Shown here one piece after another: positions 37,001 through 49,575 of a stretch of DNA of 64,000 nucleotides. Numbering within the stretch: position 1 is the stretch's first letter; every line of letters begins with the position of its first letter. Below the pieces are notes generated by a model. The model was not told the DNA's origin, did not search any database, and saw only the letters and a list, made by a program, of their open reading frames with translations. This DNA is from Arthrobotrys musiformis. Taxonomy: Eukaryota > Ascomycota > Orbiliomycetes > Orbiliales > Orbiliaceae. Location of the stretch: NCBI GenBank assembly GCA_036971715.1, contig JAVHJL010000010.1, forward strand, positions 186,001 to 250,000, given 5' to 3'. A program made the translations under genes and the position numbers.

Positions 37001-39137
37001 TCAACCTCATCCCTCGAAAAGAAACCAAAGAGGCCGTCATCAGCGTCGTCGTCGTCGTCATCGTCATCGTCATCCTCTCCGCCATCGTAGTCTTCTTCGT
37101 CCCCATCACTCCCCTCTGCTTCTTCGCTACTGGACATTTCTTCTTCCTCGCTATCTATTGGAATATCTTCGTCGCTTTCATCCACATTTTGGCCTTCTGG
37201 CCAATGTGCATTATCATCTTCGAGTCCAACGAGGCTTTCATCCTGCCCAACGTCGTCCATGGACATCGATGCGTCGGTGCCCTCGTCTCCGGAAATGATT
37301 TCGTTTTCGGGTTCTGGTAAACCGGCATACTTCCGTCGCAACTCTTCGGGGCTAAGGTTATCATCGCCGTCATCGTCTATATCGCCCCCTTCATCCGAAG
37401 ATTCTGACTCAGACATGTTGGAGGCATCTTCCAATAACTCGCTCTCATTCTCGCTTGCAATTTCGTCATTATCCTCGCTGAGACTCAGGTCTTCCGTCTC
37501 ATTGGCATTGGGTTCGGCGTCGACCTCATCAAGCTCCTCAGGCATGCCGTCACGGGTCTTAATACGTGCATCCAAGAGCTTGCTAGAGTGCTGTAGCATC
37601 TTTTTTAGCGTCTCTCGGCCGGCAAGGCGGGTTGCTTCGAGGTACTGCTCCCTCCTGATATCCTGGGCAGCCTATGGGTAAAATGTTAGCGGTATTATTA
37701 AAAACCAACAAGCATGTACGGACAACCGAATACCTTCTCTGTAAGTTTCAACTTGGCTTTGAAACTGGTAACAAGCTCCTTGTATCTCTTGATGCTGAGG
37801 TCCCTCTGCTCGCGTTCGACTTCTTCACGGGTCTTCGGTCGTCGCTTTCGCGCGGCTTCGGCAGCATCCTTGGCTATGGCTTTTGCGTCCTTGATATGCT
37901 GCATACGCTCCCTCTTAAGAAGTTTGCTGAATCGGATGGCATGGTTGACGAAGTGGTCTTGATGTCCCCATTGCGGCCTCAGACGCTCCGGTAATGGTAC
38001 GAGCTGAGGCAAAGCGAATTGGAGATTCTCCGGACGCAGGGTGTCGTTTTCGTAGGCTTCTTCGAGTTTTGCACGTTTGGTTGCCTCGACGGTGGCTGCA
38101 TCCTGCATTTGTTTGAGGTATTCCGGGTCGTTGTCTTCGGCGTCGAAATACTCTCTGAGGGACGAGAACTTGCGAGCATGGGGAATGTTGAGAATGTTGC
38201 AGAAGATAGGTGGCTTAACCTTCCGACTAAACTTAAGGCGCCACGATATTCTCTTAGAATCATCGAAGGTCTCTTCAGCAAAGTCTTGGGGTTCTTCCTC
38301 CATTTCAACATCTTCTTCTTCTTCCTCTTCTTCCTCTGCTTCAACATGCTCCTCGGCCATTGCAAGTCTCCCGCTTCGTCTTCTCGGAGCTGTCGATACA
38401 GTAATCGCATTTCTGGTCCTTTTCGGGCTCGACGAGGTCTGGCTGGATTGCCTTGGAGAGGGTCGGACATGGATGACTTGTCGGGATTGGCTGGATTTCG
38501 TGACTGCCGGGCTGCGAGACGAGGAAGAACCTGTGGCGGCAGCGAATCTAGCGCTGCCCCGAGGCTGCGATTTCGGAGCGGTGGTCGGGGTTTGCTGTTG
38601 CTTCGACCTAGGCGATGTCCGGGTCCCAGGTCTGTATTCTTTATGTTTAGCGCGACTGCCCGTAGTAGGAGAGGGATCTGGTGAAATTTGTGCTGCAGCG
38701 GACCTTGTAAGTCGACCCCCCTTTGCCGGAGTGACAGGAGATGGCGGCGGCGGCATGGTTCTCATGGATCTCTTCCTGCCTGTGTCGTCGATGAAACTTG
38801 AGGGTGTCTGGGCGGCAGCCGACTTCCATGGTGGCGAGGGAGGACCGTTCAGCTTCCGTTTCTTGGACGGGTTCAGGAGTTGGAGGACCTCGTTGGTCAG
38901 GGTAGAGTTCGAATTAAGATTTTGGGCGGTCTCGGTGTCGACCAGCAGGGACTTGGTGGTCCTCGAGCTGCTGCGGGTAGCGGGTAGGTGGCCGTTTCCT
39001 GGAAAAAAGAGAAACAATACAGCTCAGCATGGCACCAATTGAGCACCGGGGATTCAGCACATTGCCGCGGGCCGGCTGGAGGACATACGGTCATTTTGAG
39101 GGGTTTCGGGATCGGGATTGGAGTCGTCAGGCGTCAT
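34057..39137 (-). CDS. swr1: SWR1 chromatin-remodelling ATPase/helicase
   Basis: This is the catalytic subunit of the SWR1 complex, which exchanges H2A for H2A.Z in nucleosomes. Three exons (39137-39089, 38998-37734, 37671-34057) give 1,642 aa. The 49-nt first exon encodes MTPDDSNPDPETPQND and sets the start; all phases agree. Residues 17-250 are Ser/Pro/basic and low complexity. The HSA domain is at about 350-465 (RPQWGHQDHFVNHAIRFSKL, then KRYKELVTSFKAKLKLTEK across intron 2). A very acidic stretch follows (runs of D/E at about 500-680), usual for Swr1 and likely for histone contact. The SNF2 ATPase has DEMGLGKTIQT near 800 and LDEAHNIKN near 900. A long insertion separates it from helicase C, with LIFTQMTKVLDILEEFL, SSRSGGLGLNLTGAD and RCHRIGQTRDVHIYRF near 1436. 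The C-terminus is KKRKAKKAKPP. Confidence 0.95.
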
Positions 39138-39651
39138 AACAGCAGGCTGGTTGCTGGGGTGGTCTCTGCGGTTCACCCGTCCCAGACCACCCAAATCATC
39201 CAAGAGCCTTCTGAAAGTTGGTCAGATTGAAGCCGCGATCCCAGGCTTTCAAGCTAGCTTATTCGCGTCTGCTGGAACCGCGTAGTTGGCGAGATATCGG
39301 CTGGTGAAGATGGCAGGCGCTGTGATTTGGGTCCAACGGTTGAGGTTACAGTTTAGTGTTTTGGGGGGGGTTTGCCGAGAAGGAATAAAACGACATAAAA
39401 TTTGATGATTTGCTTTGCTTTGCTTTGCTTTGCCACAACACAACGCAGCGCTTCTCGGCGGCGGCGGCAGCGCGGAGGAGAGGAAGGAAGCCTGACTGAC
39501 CTCACCTCAACACCACACAGTTCTATATACATCCCTCCACTCGACTTCATCACCCCCCCGGGAAGTCGGTACTGAAGAAGGTCTGCACCCCCCCTCTACC
39601 CAATTGCCTCAACCGCGATACTAACCATCGTCCAGTGCCCAACGGCCCACC
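39138..39651. promoter_or_regulatory. Divergent promoter region of swr1 and the NDUFB8 gene
   Basis: These 514 bp separate the two start codons, so both promoters should be here. A tandem TTTGC repeat (about five units) lies at about 39411-39434 next to a GCGGCGGCGG run at about 39459-39472. Their role is unknown. No other gene is seen. Confidence 0.55.
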
Positions 39652-40407
39652 ATGCTTCCCGTCAGATCTATCGCCGGTGGTGCTTCGCGACTACGGCTCG
39701 CTCGACCACTCCTCTCCCAGATCCCTCGCCAACGATGCTATGCCTCTACCGCCACACCACAACCGGAACCCATCCCCAGACTTCTCACAGGCAATCCTGA
39801 AATCGATGACCCTGGAATGGTACCAATCCTCCTCCTGCTGCCGAACTGTCCTGCCCGACACAATATCCCCCGATATATAATGGCTATCATCACCGACAAA
39901 CCGCAGGGAAAGCATGCTAACGAAGCGCGAATATACGCCCAATAGAACGACGGCTACTCCCTCACCCAACCCGCTCCGCTGAAACGTCAGTTCAGAGATC
40001 CGTACGAGAAGTGGTGGGATCCCCAGGAGAGGAGGAACTACGGCGAACCGGTACGATATACTTAATTCTCGGAATCGTGGTTATATACTCACGCTGTACC
40101 CGGAATAGGTCCACGAGGATGAAGATACCCTAGGTATCTTCACGCTTTACGAATACACCGTCGCCACGCCGAAGCAAGCAGCCATCTCGTTCTCCTGCTT
40201 CGTCCTAGCAGCCTTCGGGCTCTGCGGCGCAATCTATTCCTTCTACCCAGATAAGCCGGCAGTCCCGAGGGAATTCCCGCATAACGGGCTAGAGAAAGCG
40301 CTAGGAGGTAAAGGTGCTCTTCTGGTATGTTCCTTATCCATCCCCACCTTTTGTCCCTTCGCCGTGCTAACACATTGGGGAAACAGGCGAGGCCGGAGAG
40401 CAGCTAG
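39652..40407 (+). CDS. NADH:ubiquinone oxidoreductase (complex I) NDUFB8/ASHI subunit
   Basis: This is an accessory subunit of the membrane arm of mitochondrial complex I. Four exons (39652-39819, 39946-40050, 40109-40324, 40387-40407) give 169 aa. Residues 1-35 look like a mitochondrial presequence (Arg-rich, no acids, Ser/Ala/Leu: MLPVRSIAGGASRLRLARPL). Family signatures are EIDDPGMNDGYSL, DPYEKWWDPQERRNYGEPVH and EDEDTLGIFTLYEYT. One membrane helix is at about 114-136, followed by YSFYPDKPAVPREFP. I chose the last splice so that the protein ends GGKGALLARPESS, as in fungal relatives. An alternative donor at 40307 would give a different tail (GEAGEQLVIKPVY), which I consider less likely. 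It converges on the IF1 gene, another respiratory-chain component. Confidence 0.88.
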
Positions 40408-40849
40408 TTATCAAACCGGTGTATGCTAGCGATGATTTCAAGTTCTAGTTGTATTTCATTTTTCAACCGATGCAGTATCCTTGAAGGCACAGAGAATACG
40501 ACGGTGTGTATATCTTCGGAATGGTGTCAATTTATATGTAAATAAGGAGAAAGAAAGACAAGAAGAAAAAAAATATACACATTTGTGGATTCAAATTAGA
40601 GAGCATAGTGTAAGCGGAGATTATTCATCCATCCTTATCTTTCTTTCGAGGTGAAAGTATATCCCCCCGAGTATGCACAATTGACCAAAACTTGACAATT
40701 CCGATTTTTTTCATTTTAATACATAAAAAAAGAATGCCCAGGTCACGCTAGAACGAAAAACGTTTCCGCCTGCATCTTTTTTTCTTGAAAAGAATTATAG
40801 AAATGCAATGAATCCACAAAATTTAGTGATTTCGGAGGAGAGGGTTTTT
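40408..40849. other. Intergenic region between convergent NDUFB8 and IF1 genes
   Basis: These 442 bp hold both 3' UTRs. The DNA is A/T-rich (AGAAAGACAAGAAGAAAAAA near 40550, T tracts near 40705 and 40778). Nothing else is recognised. Confidence 0.5.
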
Positions 40850-41400
40850 TTAGTTGTGCTCGCCACCGGCATGCTTCTCCAATTCCTTACTAAATTTTCG
40901 GAATTTGTCAAAAATCAGTAACCCATTTCTGACATGTGATCGTGAATTGTGGGGAGTGGGGGGGACTGACATATCCTCCTCGAGGTCGTCCAAGTGCTTC
41001 CTCTGAGCAGCCAATTTTTCTCTCAGCTTGGACAAACGTTCCTTTTCTCTCTGCTTGATGTAGAAGTCCTCCTGGGCCTTTTCACGGCGCGTGAAGGAGT
41101 CTCTGCAACGATATGGTGATTTTCGTTAGGAACCGGGGGCCTACAATTTTTTTTCTCCCGGAAGACGAAAGAGGGGGGAGGAAAGGGCTTACCCAGCTTG
41201 CTCGCCTGTCAATTGGAGGGAGTAGAGTTAGCGATAGATTGATATGGTGATCCGGAGTGAAGGTACGTACCTCCGTATCTAATTCCACCGGTATCTCCCG
41301 CGCTGTACCCTCTGTTCATGATGAGAGAAGCCGAGGGGCGGAAAACGGTAACCCGTGGGAGTCTGACGACGGTCCTGGTGAGGGCGGTTCGTAGGGTCAT
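40850..41400 (-). CDS. Mitochondrial ATP synthase inhibitor IF1
   Basis: IF1 binds F1-ATPase at low matrix pH and blocks ATP hydrolysis. The model has three exons, 41400-41271, 41205-41193 (13 nt only) and 41102-40850, giving 131 aa. The Arg/Thr-rich N-terminus (MTLRTALTRTVVRLPRVTVF) fits a presequence. The tiny exon completes the family signature RYGGEQAGDSFTRREKAQED, followed by the coiled coil YIKQREKERLSKLREKLAAQ and RKHLDDLEED. The end EKHAGGEHN is common in fungal IF1. Between them sits an unusual segment of about 14 residues (SVPPTPHNSRSHVR) encoded by 42 nt that begin GTCAGT and end TCAG in the sense strand. It may be an in-frame intron (forward 40930-40971 or so); removing it would give 117 aa. 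I report the unspliced model. Confidence 0.87.
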
Positions 41401-43869
41401 TTTGGATGATTGTTTGTGGGGAAATGGGGTGGTTCAGGTGATTGGAGGGGGGGGGATATTCGGGGTTTTATATACAAAAAGTATGTGTGGGAGAAGTAGA
41501 GAGTACCGGATGTCCGAAGGGAAAGGAACGTTGGAGACAAGACGTCAGACGGGTTTTTGCACGTTGTTGAGCCACACCGAGTGGGGCAACACAAAAAGAG
41601 TGTTTGTCCCGGGTACATGCGACAAACGGCATGGTGGGATGATAACGCCACTTCGACTGGAGTCACATCCGCTCACCGTCGGTGTCCGGCCTTGCAGCGT
41701 AGACCTTCTGGGGGGGCGGGCTCACGTGGCCGGCCGGAGAATATTCAAGAGGATGCCCCGAGCTTCAGTGGGCGAGGTAGGTCGGTAATATTAGGAGAAA
41801 TCAGGATATGGTCATTCGGAGGAGCATCTTTGCCCCTGGTCTGCTGTCATAAAATACGGATCCAATCAGAGGCAGGTTGATGGCATTTACGTCGTTGTCG
41901 ATGACGAACACCAGCGTGCACCTTGATTCTAGATATCAGCGCCTGTATTCCATCTAGATCCATCTAGATCGACGGGGTCAATAGTCAACATGGACTAGCT
42001 ACTTAGTCAGTAAGTAGGCTAGGTACTTAAGCATATAGCTCGAGAAGTTCAACTCGGGTATTATATAATAAAGGTCAACGAGCTGATGCGCGCGGTTCGT
42101 GCATGAATATGAATTCAGGCAGCCCGCCTGCTCTTCTGATGGGATGGCCATGGCGGCGGTTAGGATTATTAGGATGTATCTCGAAACGGATATCGGTTAC
42201 ACGACATCTATACAAGTTCTCTTTAAGTACCAAGTGTCCATCGACGGTGCAGGGAGAAACAGTTCTCAAGAAGTGTCTAGGCACCCTCCCTGACCGCCTG
42301 CCTGCCAAGCTGGCTCCTCGCTACCCAAGTAGAGAGATCCAGACAGACAGACACCCATTACATTGTATATACTTAAGTCAGTCAGTCAGTCAGTATATAC
42401 GAGGCCGTGTACTTTGTGCAATGGTGATAGATGTTTCAATCTTGTTAGCCGTATCGTATTAGATTTGATGGTTATAGAAAATCCCCCACTTTGTGCCGCC
42501 CCGCCTGGCCCTGCCCTGCCCGTGTTGTTAATTAGCTAGCTAGCTCTCGCCCTCTCTCTGCCGTGCCAGCCAGCCAGCCAGCCAGCAAGCAGCCAGCCAG
42601 TGTACTGTCCACCTATCAACCCCTTCCTTCCTTCCCTGAATTAATATTCCTCCCTTCACTATCACTCCATCCATCACTTCACGACCTCTTACCTTCTTCC
42701 ATCCCAGACACGCAGACAGACGTTCAGGTACTCAAGCAGTAAGTAGTCCTTCCTTTACCTTGTCTCTTCTTACCTTACCTCTTATAATTACCCTTTGTCG
42801 TTTTACCTCTCAACTACGTCTATGATACGTAGGATATAGGTGCTTGGAGGTACATGTATATACGTGCTTAAACTCTCGATCTTCCATCCTCAGGCACTCC
42901 AAGGCTACACCTGTATCCTCTCCGTCTCCTTCTCATCCTCTCCCTCAAGTTTTCTCGGTTTCCTGGCGCTGCTCCGCTTTTCTGTTGTGTAAATCGCCCT
43001 TTCTTGTCCTTGTGCTTGCTTGTTATGTCTGTTATTAGGGCCCCAGCACTGCAGAGCAAAGCCAAAATCCCAATCTAAATCCCCATCCTCTCCCAAACTT
43101 CCACCACTCTTCCCTTTCCTCTTTTCTTCCCTCCCAACCATCGCCATCGCTAACCGCATTCATTCTCCTTCAAACATCATCCAGTTAACCAACCTGACCA
43201 CCTCTACTACCTTTCGTCTCGACGAACAGCCTTCCACCAAATACTTTTTCAAGGTGAGAGTTCAACTGCCTGGTTACATCATGCATCATTTTACACGAGC
43301 GAGCAACTCAAGCGAGGGTCGTCGAGTTTTTCCCTGCTCCGCTGCTACCCCTCCTTTCTCCTCGTCTCCTCGCCCTTCCATCCAAAAACACTCCGAAGAC
43401 AACGTCAGACACGAGCAAATATCGGCTTCTATCGTCGAGATCAGGTATTTCACGGCTGAATATCGAGTTGTTTGTCCCTTCGGGGGATTCGATCGTGCTC
43501 TCTACCAGGCTCGCGACACGGGTAGTAGCTCTCAAAGCTTCCATCGATACCGATGCCCGTTTTAGCCACTCTACCATCTTTCCAACTTTCTGCCAACCGT
43601 TTTTTCTATACTCCGGCCGTGTGTCTTTTGCCACATTGGAGTTTTGGGGAATTCCAAGGCCGCGAAAACGTCCACTTATCCCGATGAAGCCCCTACGGCT
43701 CCCCCGGAGCAGCTGTTGGGAGATGGTCGGACTCTCGCATCCTCGCACCCTCAGTCCACCGTTCCAACACATACACTGTGGACGACATATTGTGCAGGTT
43801 ACGGGAACGTCGCTAATGCATACCCTGATATTCGTATAGAAACCACCTTTCCATCACAAATAACCAAAA
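41401..43869. other. Upstream region of IF1 and 14-3-3 genes
   Basis: These 2.5 kb separate divergent genes. The right half (about 42600-43250) is CT-rich and looks like a fungal core promoter and 5' leader. Overlapping ORFs at 43020-43565 and 43468-43839 have no family resemblance. A GTGAGAG donor-like site at 43253 after TTTTTCAAG suggests a possible 5' UTR intron of the 14-3-3 transcript; this is inference. Tandem repeats: a doubled CATCTAGATC near 41951-41971, (GTCA)n at about 42376-42394, (GCTA)n at about 42533-42544 and (CCAG)n at about 42566-42590. Confidence 0.45.
42566..42600. repeat. (CCAG)n microsatellite in the 14-3-3 upstream region
   Basis: GCCAGCCAGCCAGCCAGC followed by AAGCAGCCAGCCAG. 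A related GCTAGCTAGCT run lies about 30 bp upstream. Confidence 0.8.
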
Positions 43870-45015
<1,146 letters not shown>

Positions 45016-47194
45016 AAGGGCGATATAATACTCTTTTTGTTTGGTCATAGAAAGACACCTCGATAGCGTAAAGTTCATCGATCTGGCTTGTTCACATTGG
45101 TTTACCGAACAATGAAAACGGCGAAACACCAAAAACAATTAAATTTTTACTAGTCTTCAAAACGGGAACCAAAAGTTGACAAGCAAGAACTTGAGAACTA
45201 TGGAAGTGCTTTTATCGTATATCCTTCCTGTCGAACGGCTTCTTTTTTTTTTTTTTTTTTTCCTTTTGTCTCCACTCGATTTTTATAGCTCCCCTAGCCC
45301 CTGGAATTGATACTTGTTTCCTCAAGGTTTTATCTTCCCTTCTTCTCTTATATAGTAATGGCTCTGTTTTCATTCCCGGCTCCCATCTAAACCCACCGTT
45401 TGCTTTTCTTTCACTTTAAATACCACGGTTCATAAAGTGAGAAAAATCAATCTTCGATCGAAGTAAATGATATCAATACCCGGGGGGGATAGAACTAGAT
45501 GGGCGAGCGAGAAGCAATGGCACCGTCGCCCTGAAGCCATACACACGTGATTTCTTCCCTTTCTCTGGTTCTGTGAATATCGAATACGTAGTATCGGTTT
45601 TTGGTTGTAGTTTGGTGAGGTGTCAGTGCGTTTAATCTTCGATCCGATGCATACGAGCTGAAGACGGGACGGTGGAAAGGTAAGTTTGTAGGTAGGTAGC
45701 TGTAGACACTGGAGAGGTTGAAGGGCATATGGTGTTGATTGACAGCTGGCCGGGAGCGGGGGTTTTCCGTTATCTATAGTCCTTCGGGATCGATACCTCG
45801 AGACTTGGGCGTGAGAGGTCATGTTCGATAGGCCTCGGGAATACAGGGTTCATTGGCACATACGTGTGTTTCCAAGTGACTTCTCTTGTTATGGCTATCC
45901 GGGTATATTTCAATCATATACAATCAACTGTACCCCCCTGTTCGTATTTAGACAGACTTATGACCGCCCGGGTCCCAGGAGCTCGTAGACAATAAGTACG
46001 TATACTAGCTTCTATGCGCCTAATGCATAAATATAAGTACCTACCTAGGTACTTGTGTCCTGTCGGGAGGTAGTAGGTACTTGCGTACTGAATCTAAGTA
46101 TGTACATACATGATATATGGTATACGGCACGTAACCACGAGCTAAACGACCCCACCTCCTTTGATGATATTACTATGCACAGCGCCTGGCCGAGTCGTGG
46201 CCCGACGAATGTCGACAGTTACCCCGCCTGCGAACCGAACTGCCAGCGAACAAATACAAATCAAGCCTCACGAGGAAGTTAGACTTAAGTACTACTTGCT
46301 TAGGTTGGAGAGTAAGTTCAAAAGGACTTAGGTGAGACGTAAGTATATTGAATTCCTACTCGCTATCCGATCGACTGAGCTATCTCAGATAGATCCATGC
46401 TTGTTAGTATGGCCAGGGCTTTACCCTTCACGATCCAGCTCAGATGCTAGCATGCTCTCTCCAATAGCCAAACCCCCCCTCTCCCCCAGCCCCGACTCGA
46501 ATCGGATCATTGTGGTGAAGTTCGGCACAACTCGCCTGTTTTTGATATTTAACCTTAAACATACCAGCTGCATGCAGCTTTGGACATGGTCTCGTTGTCC
46601 CTTAATTATTTACCTAAGTTTTCGTTCTTATTTTGTTCTTTTTGTTCTTTTTTTTTCTTTCGGGTTCCCTGTTTAGCCATACGACAATTCAGGGTTGAAC
46701 TATTGGCTGGGTAGTCGCGGAGTCTAGAAGGATTTACCTATAAGTGGTATCTCCACCAACCCACGCTTTTCCCACACTCCACGCATATCATAGCTTGCGC
46801 CAGGCGATAAATGCAGGTGATTCCCATTGAAGCCGCAAGGCTTCTTAAATCCTGTCTTTCCTGCATCTTACCAGTCGGGACCGGAAGGGGGTATACGTAC
46901 GATAAAACCTGGAGTCCGTATTAATTGTCGTTGGCTGGGGACCAGACAGGTGGAACAAGGGTAAGCGACTGCACGATGTGTTTTTTGATATCGATAGAAA
47001 AAAAGAAACGGGCAGGCGAGGGGTAAAAAAGGGAAGGGAGAGAAAAGGTCGGTAGGTTTCGCTCATCGTTATTAGCTGTTCAAGTTCAGACGAAAGGTGC
47101 CGATGGTATGCATCGACTAATGCACATTGATTGCACACTTTCTGTGCCTTTCGGTGGGTACTAAGGTTTTATGATGTTTTCTTTTCTTTCCCTG

Positions 47195-47195
<1 letters not shown>

Positions 47196-47233
<38 letters not shown>
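47196..47233. repeat. Homopolymer T38 tract
   Basis: An uninterrupted run of 38 T residues, the longest homopolymer in the window. Its exact length is the kind of feature that sequencing or assembly can misstate. No adjacent target-site duplication or element body suggests a retrotransposon tail. Confidence 0.85.
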
Positions 47234-49489
47234 CTCGTCTAGTTGACGAGAGATTGAGATATCATTACGAAGTATGACATGCCGGTCTCAAGGGGTGCAT
47301 TTTGATTCTTCATTGGAGATTGGATCTGAAGAATAATCATGTGCTCTTTTCTCCTCTGGCGCTTGAGGCTGCATGAGCGCTGGCCAGCACTGGCCGACGG
47401 CGACCGGCCTGATGCGAATTCGAGCGAGCTCAAGTCTGCATGTTGGATTGTAATTTGAAATCTTGCGTATCGTATCAACGGACACACGGTATTTACGTAT
47501 GTCTGTATGTAGCTATATGCAGAACTCAACCAGAAGGGGGCCTTCGGGAATTCCAACTGTCGACTCGAGAGGGCTGAGGTTAAACGTTCGGGCGTGTCGT
47601 GGCCTGGCTCCGGACCTCTGGCCCTTGTCCGTCTCGTTTTGCTCAGGCGCTTGTTCATATGCAGCTGCACGACTGCTCTTACTTACTTACCATGACCCGC
47701 TTTTTGCAGGATGAGATTTGAGTTGATCCGAGATGCCCACAGACTTACTGAAGACTAGGTCAGGACTCTTAGCAGAAACCGTTTTCGACAGGAAGAGCTC
47801 GCATGGGGCGTCTTCGCGAACGAGGTCCTCCACTGGGCCCTTTCCATTTCCCCCTCCCTCGGTCGAGGTATATTTTCTTTTCTTTCCAATCTCTCCCAAA
47901 CGTTTTAACCGAGAAGGGAATGACAAGATAGGTCGGGATTGAACCGACAGCCTTTTTCTTCTTCCTCTCCCCTTCTAGTACTATTCCCTTTTTTCTATTT
48001 CTTTATTTTTTATTTTGGATGTTGCCGCTACAGCCTCATGGCTAAACATCTTATCCTTTCCCATGGCCCATCGTGTTGCATACGCTGGGAAACGGCTGGG
48101 GGTTGTCAATAGTAAGACACAAATATAAGCGGTTCTACAATATATATCTCACATCCATTGCGAAGATGGGTCATGGTCAACTGCAACCGCAATCGCCTTT
48201 TCCTTAATTTTTCAATTTTTTCCCCTTCGTTGCATATAAAATTACCAATAAGGAAGAAATTGGAAGCGGGATGACGATATCTCAAATCCCACTCGAGTTC
48301 GAAAGGGACGAATTGATCCGATTATCATGGGTTCTTCTCTTGTTTTTCGAGACCATTTTTCTTTTCCCTTCTTGGACCTTGCCAATTGTCGCTAGCCCAA
48401 ATATCACGGCCAGGTTATATTAAAGGCACATGATGATTTTGCAGGCCAGGTTAAGTATAATGTCGATGAGGAGCGGGGGCCACTATTACCATGGCCCATG
48501 CAAGCACCTACTTTGGCTGTATGGTTCGTGTCCTGTCCCCTCGTTCATCTTGCCAGCAGCTGGTTCTGTCCTGTTGTTCAGGACCCAGAGAGAATGGGGG
48601 CCACCACCCCGATACGACCATTGTTTCCCTTACATATCTGAACGGTTACGGGATTTCTGACTGGCCCCCATTGCCTCATAGCTGGGCAACGTATCGTAGG
48701 CATTGATTGCCCCTCTCTTGAACAAGGGAGCGAGTGGGAAAACGGACACGATGTAAGCAAGCAATTGCTGCACGAACGGAATAACATGATATGCCAGTAC
48801 CAGCTTGCATACTCGAAGGATGTCATGTATGTCATGTATGTACTTATGTACGTATGTGTACCATACTGACCATACAGATCAATGGATTTTTTTTTTGTTT
48901 TCGAGAGAGTAAAAAAAAAAAGAACTTGTTCCTTTTGGCATGTCGTATTTGGGAGGGCCCATCATCCGGGTCGTCCCCAGGCAGGTTTAAGAGCAAGATG
49001 TCCAGACAAGGAAAAGCGGGACACTTTGAACATACCGTTTCTGAAGGGAATAGATGGGTGATATGTATAGTTTTTTTCGAACGAGGTTCATAATAGCGTG
49101 TCCACCGGACACTTTTCCCTCCTGTCCACGTTTTTTTTCTCAAGTTCTCTTCTTTCTCTTCTTTTTTTTGTTTTTTTGTTTTTTTTCCTTTTTGCCTCTT
49201 GGGAATTTTAGCTTTTTTGTTTAAATCAACGTGCTCCAAAATTTTTCGGGAAGTTGGTTCGTTCGAATAAAAAAAATCGGTCTAGTGGCTAGGGGACAGA
49301 AAAAAAAAAAGGTGCTAAAAGGGTTGTCTGTCGCACCCGGGTTGAACTCTCTTTTCTTCCTTTTCTCTTCTTTTATTCCGTTGGGTATCCGATCGAATAG
49401 GCACGGGTTTCTTTCCTTATTCTCTTTTTTCTTTTCTCTCTTCCCTTCCTTTCGAGTGTTTGGGAGTGGGTTGGTAGTTGAAGCTGAGC

Positions 49490-49575
49490 TGTTGAAGTCG
49501 TTGAAGTCGTCGTCGAAGCCGAAGCAGAAGTCGAAGTCGAAGTCGAAAGAAGCAGAAGCAGAAGCAGAAGCAGCA
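49490..49575. repeat. GAAGTC/GAAGCA hexanucleotide repeat
   Basis: Degenerate units of GAAGTC, GAAGCC and GAAGCA extend for about 85 bp. Read on the plus strand they give SKSKEAEAEAEA, and on the minus strand TSTSTSASAS plus a poly-Leu run, which explains the long low-complexity ORFs on both strands. Confidence 0.8.

Noticed and set aside
38019..39042. Plus-strand ORFs of 221 and 321 codons opposite SWR1
   Set aside because: Antisense to the SWR1 N-terminus and HSA domain; compositionally biased, no family.
40387..40443. Alternative NDUFB8 C-terminus ending VYASDDFKF
   Set aside because: It needs the earlier donor at 40307; the model ending GGKGALLARPESS fits the family's tail better.
42376..42600. 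Regularly spaced GTCA, GCTA and CCAG repeats as a CRISPR-like array
   Set aside because: They are contiguous microsatellites without spacers, in a eukaryotic genome.
43020..43839. Overlapping ORFs of 181 and 123 codons upstream of the 14-3-3 gene
   Set aside because: They lie in the CT-rich leader, lack similarity to any family and overlap each other in different frames; more likely 5' UTR.
46350..46400. tRNA-like D-arm (ATAGCTCAGTCGATCGGATA on the minus strand)
   Set aside because: No matching T arm, anticodon stem or acceptor stem could be built around it.
47196..47233. T38 run as a retrotransposon or processed-copy tail
   Set aside because: No element body, coding remnant or flanking duplication was found next to it.
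47930..47960. T-arm-like GTCGGTTCAATCCCGAC on the minus strand
   Set aside because: The stem and TTCAATC loop look right, but no 5' acceptor strand or anticodon arm is present at the needed distance; at best a relic.
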